Shown one piece after another: positions 13,720 through 13,871 of a stretch of DNA of 13,871 bases (positions within the stretch are counted from its first letter, which is position 1; every line of letters begins with the position of its first letter). Under the pieces are notes generated by a model. That model did no database searches. It worked only from the letters and a program-made list of their open reading frames with translations, and was not told where the DNA came from. A program made the translations under genes and the position numbers. Source of the DNA: Pseudomonadota bacterium (GTDB lineage: Bacteria > Pseudomonadota > Alphaproteobacteria > Rhizobiales > Xanthobacteraceae); assembly GCA_023387555.1 (NCBI GenBank), contig JAEWHY010000184.1:1-13871 (forward strand), written 5' to 3'.

Positions 13720-13871
13720 ATGTCCCAGCTCATCCTTGGCGTTCATTCTGGCTCGCATGACGCGGCCGCGGCCCTGTTCGACGGCTATGAGCTGAAGGCT
13801 GCGGTCTCGCTCGAACGGCTGACGCGGAGCAAGGGCGACGGCGCCTATCCGGACCTCGCCATCGACGAAGT
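13720..13871 (+). CDS. NodU/CmcH-type carbamoyltransferase (5' end only)
   Basis: Only ~50 residues are in the window. MSQLILGVHSGSHDAAAALF followed by D-G-Y-E-L-K-A-A-V-S-L-E-R-L-T-R-S-K-G fits the start of the NodU/CmcH O-carbamoyltransferase family, where the H-D-A-A-A and E-R-x-T-R-x-K motifs shape the carbamoyl-adenylate site. Such enzymes put a carbamoyl group on sugars or antibiotics. No clear ribosome site is seen before the ATG at 13720. The neighbouring glycosyltransferase suggests a shared glycan or natural-product decoration role. Confidence 0.8.
   Translation, partial: MSQLILGVHSGSHDAAAALFDGYELKAAVSLERLTRSKGDGAYPDLAIDE

Overview
The window reads as chromosome of a GC-rich alphaproteobacterium, most likely a member of the Hyphomicrobiales near Bradyrhizobium/Rhodopseudomonas. 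That placement rests on the close look of PurC, PurS, PurQ and the small-type PurL, on a DUF1476/F1-ATPase zeta-inhibitor gene divergent from purC, and on Omp25/Omp31-type porin-like proteins. It is an inference from recognised families, not from a search.

Layout. Positions 1-333 hold the end of a plus-strand gene for a Pro/Ala-rich protein with a C-terminal Cys-rich repeat. It converges on purL, with a hairpin between the two. From 426 to 6373 the minus strand carries a de novo purine block, in transcription order purC, two outer-membrane beta-barrel genes, purS, purQ, purL. The two barrel genes are tandem paralogues. The duplicated unit also carried the last ~15 codons of purC and its terminator, so a purC-tail remnant lies between the two copies. 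PurS, PurQ and PurL form one FGAM synthase, encoded in a tight run (16-nt gap, then a 4-nt stop/start overlap).

From 6730 to 8522 the plus strand carries three closely spaced genes: the zeta-type F1-ATPase inhibitor, a class I SAM-dependent methyltransferase and an HpcH/HpaI-type aldolase. After an intergenic stretch with a perfect 25-bp tandem repeat comes an AT-rich promoter region. Next is a locus that looks inserted and is the most interesting part of the window (8849-11535). It encodes a PatA/PatG-type (cyanobactin-maturation-like) subtilisin protease with a PatG-like C-terminal domain. It is split by an apparent one-base loss in a G run between the catalytic His and Ser. Directly behind it are two small Cys-rich peptides (59 and 63 aa, 6 and 8 Cys). 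They share a P-V-D-R motif exactly 16 residues before the first Cys, and each has a good ribosome binding site. A third short frame carries a similar P-I-D-R leader but no Cys. I read this as a probable RiPP (ribosomally made, modified peptide) locus. No heterocyclase, radical-SAM enzyme or transporter gene is visible beside it.

The right flank returns to ordinary genes. A minus-strand TrmJ-type tRNA 2'-O-methyltransferase is fused to a DUF559 (Vsr-like) domain whose usual D-G-x-x-H motif is altered. Divergent from it are a GT-A-like glycosyltransferase and the start of a NodU/CmcH-type carbamoyltransferase, cut by the window edge. No tRNA, rRNA, intact transposase or CRISPR array was recognised.
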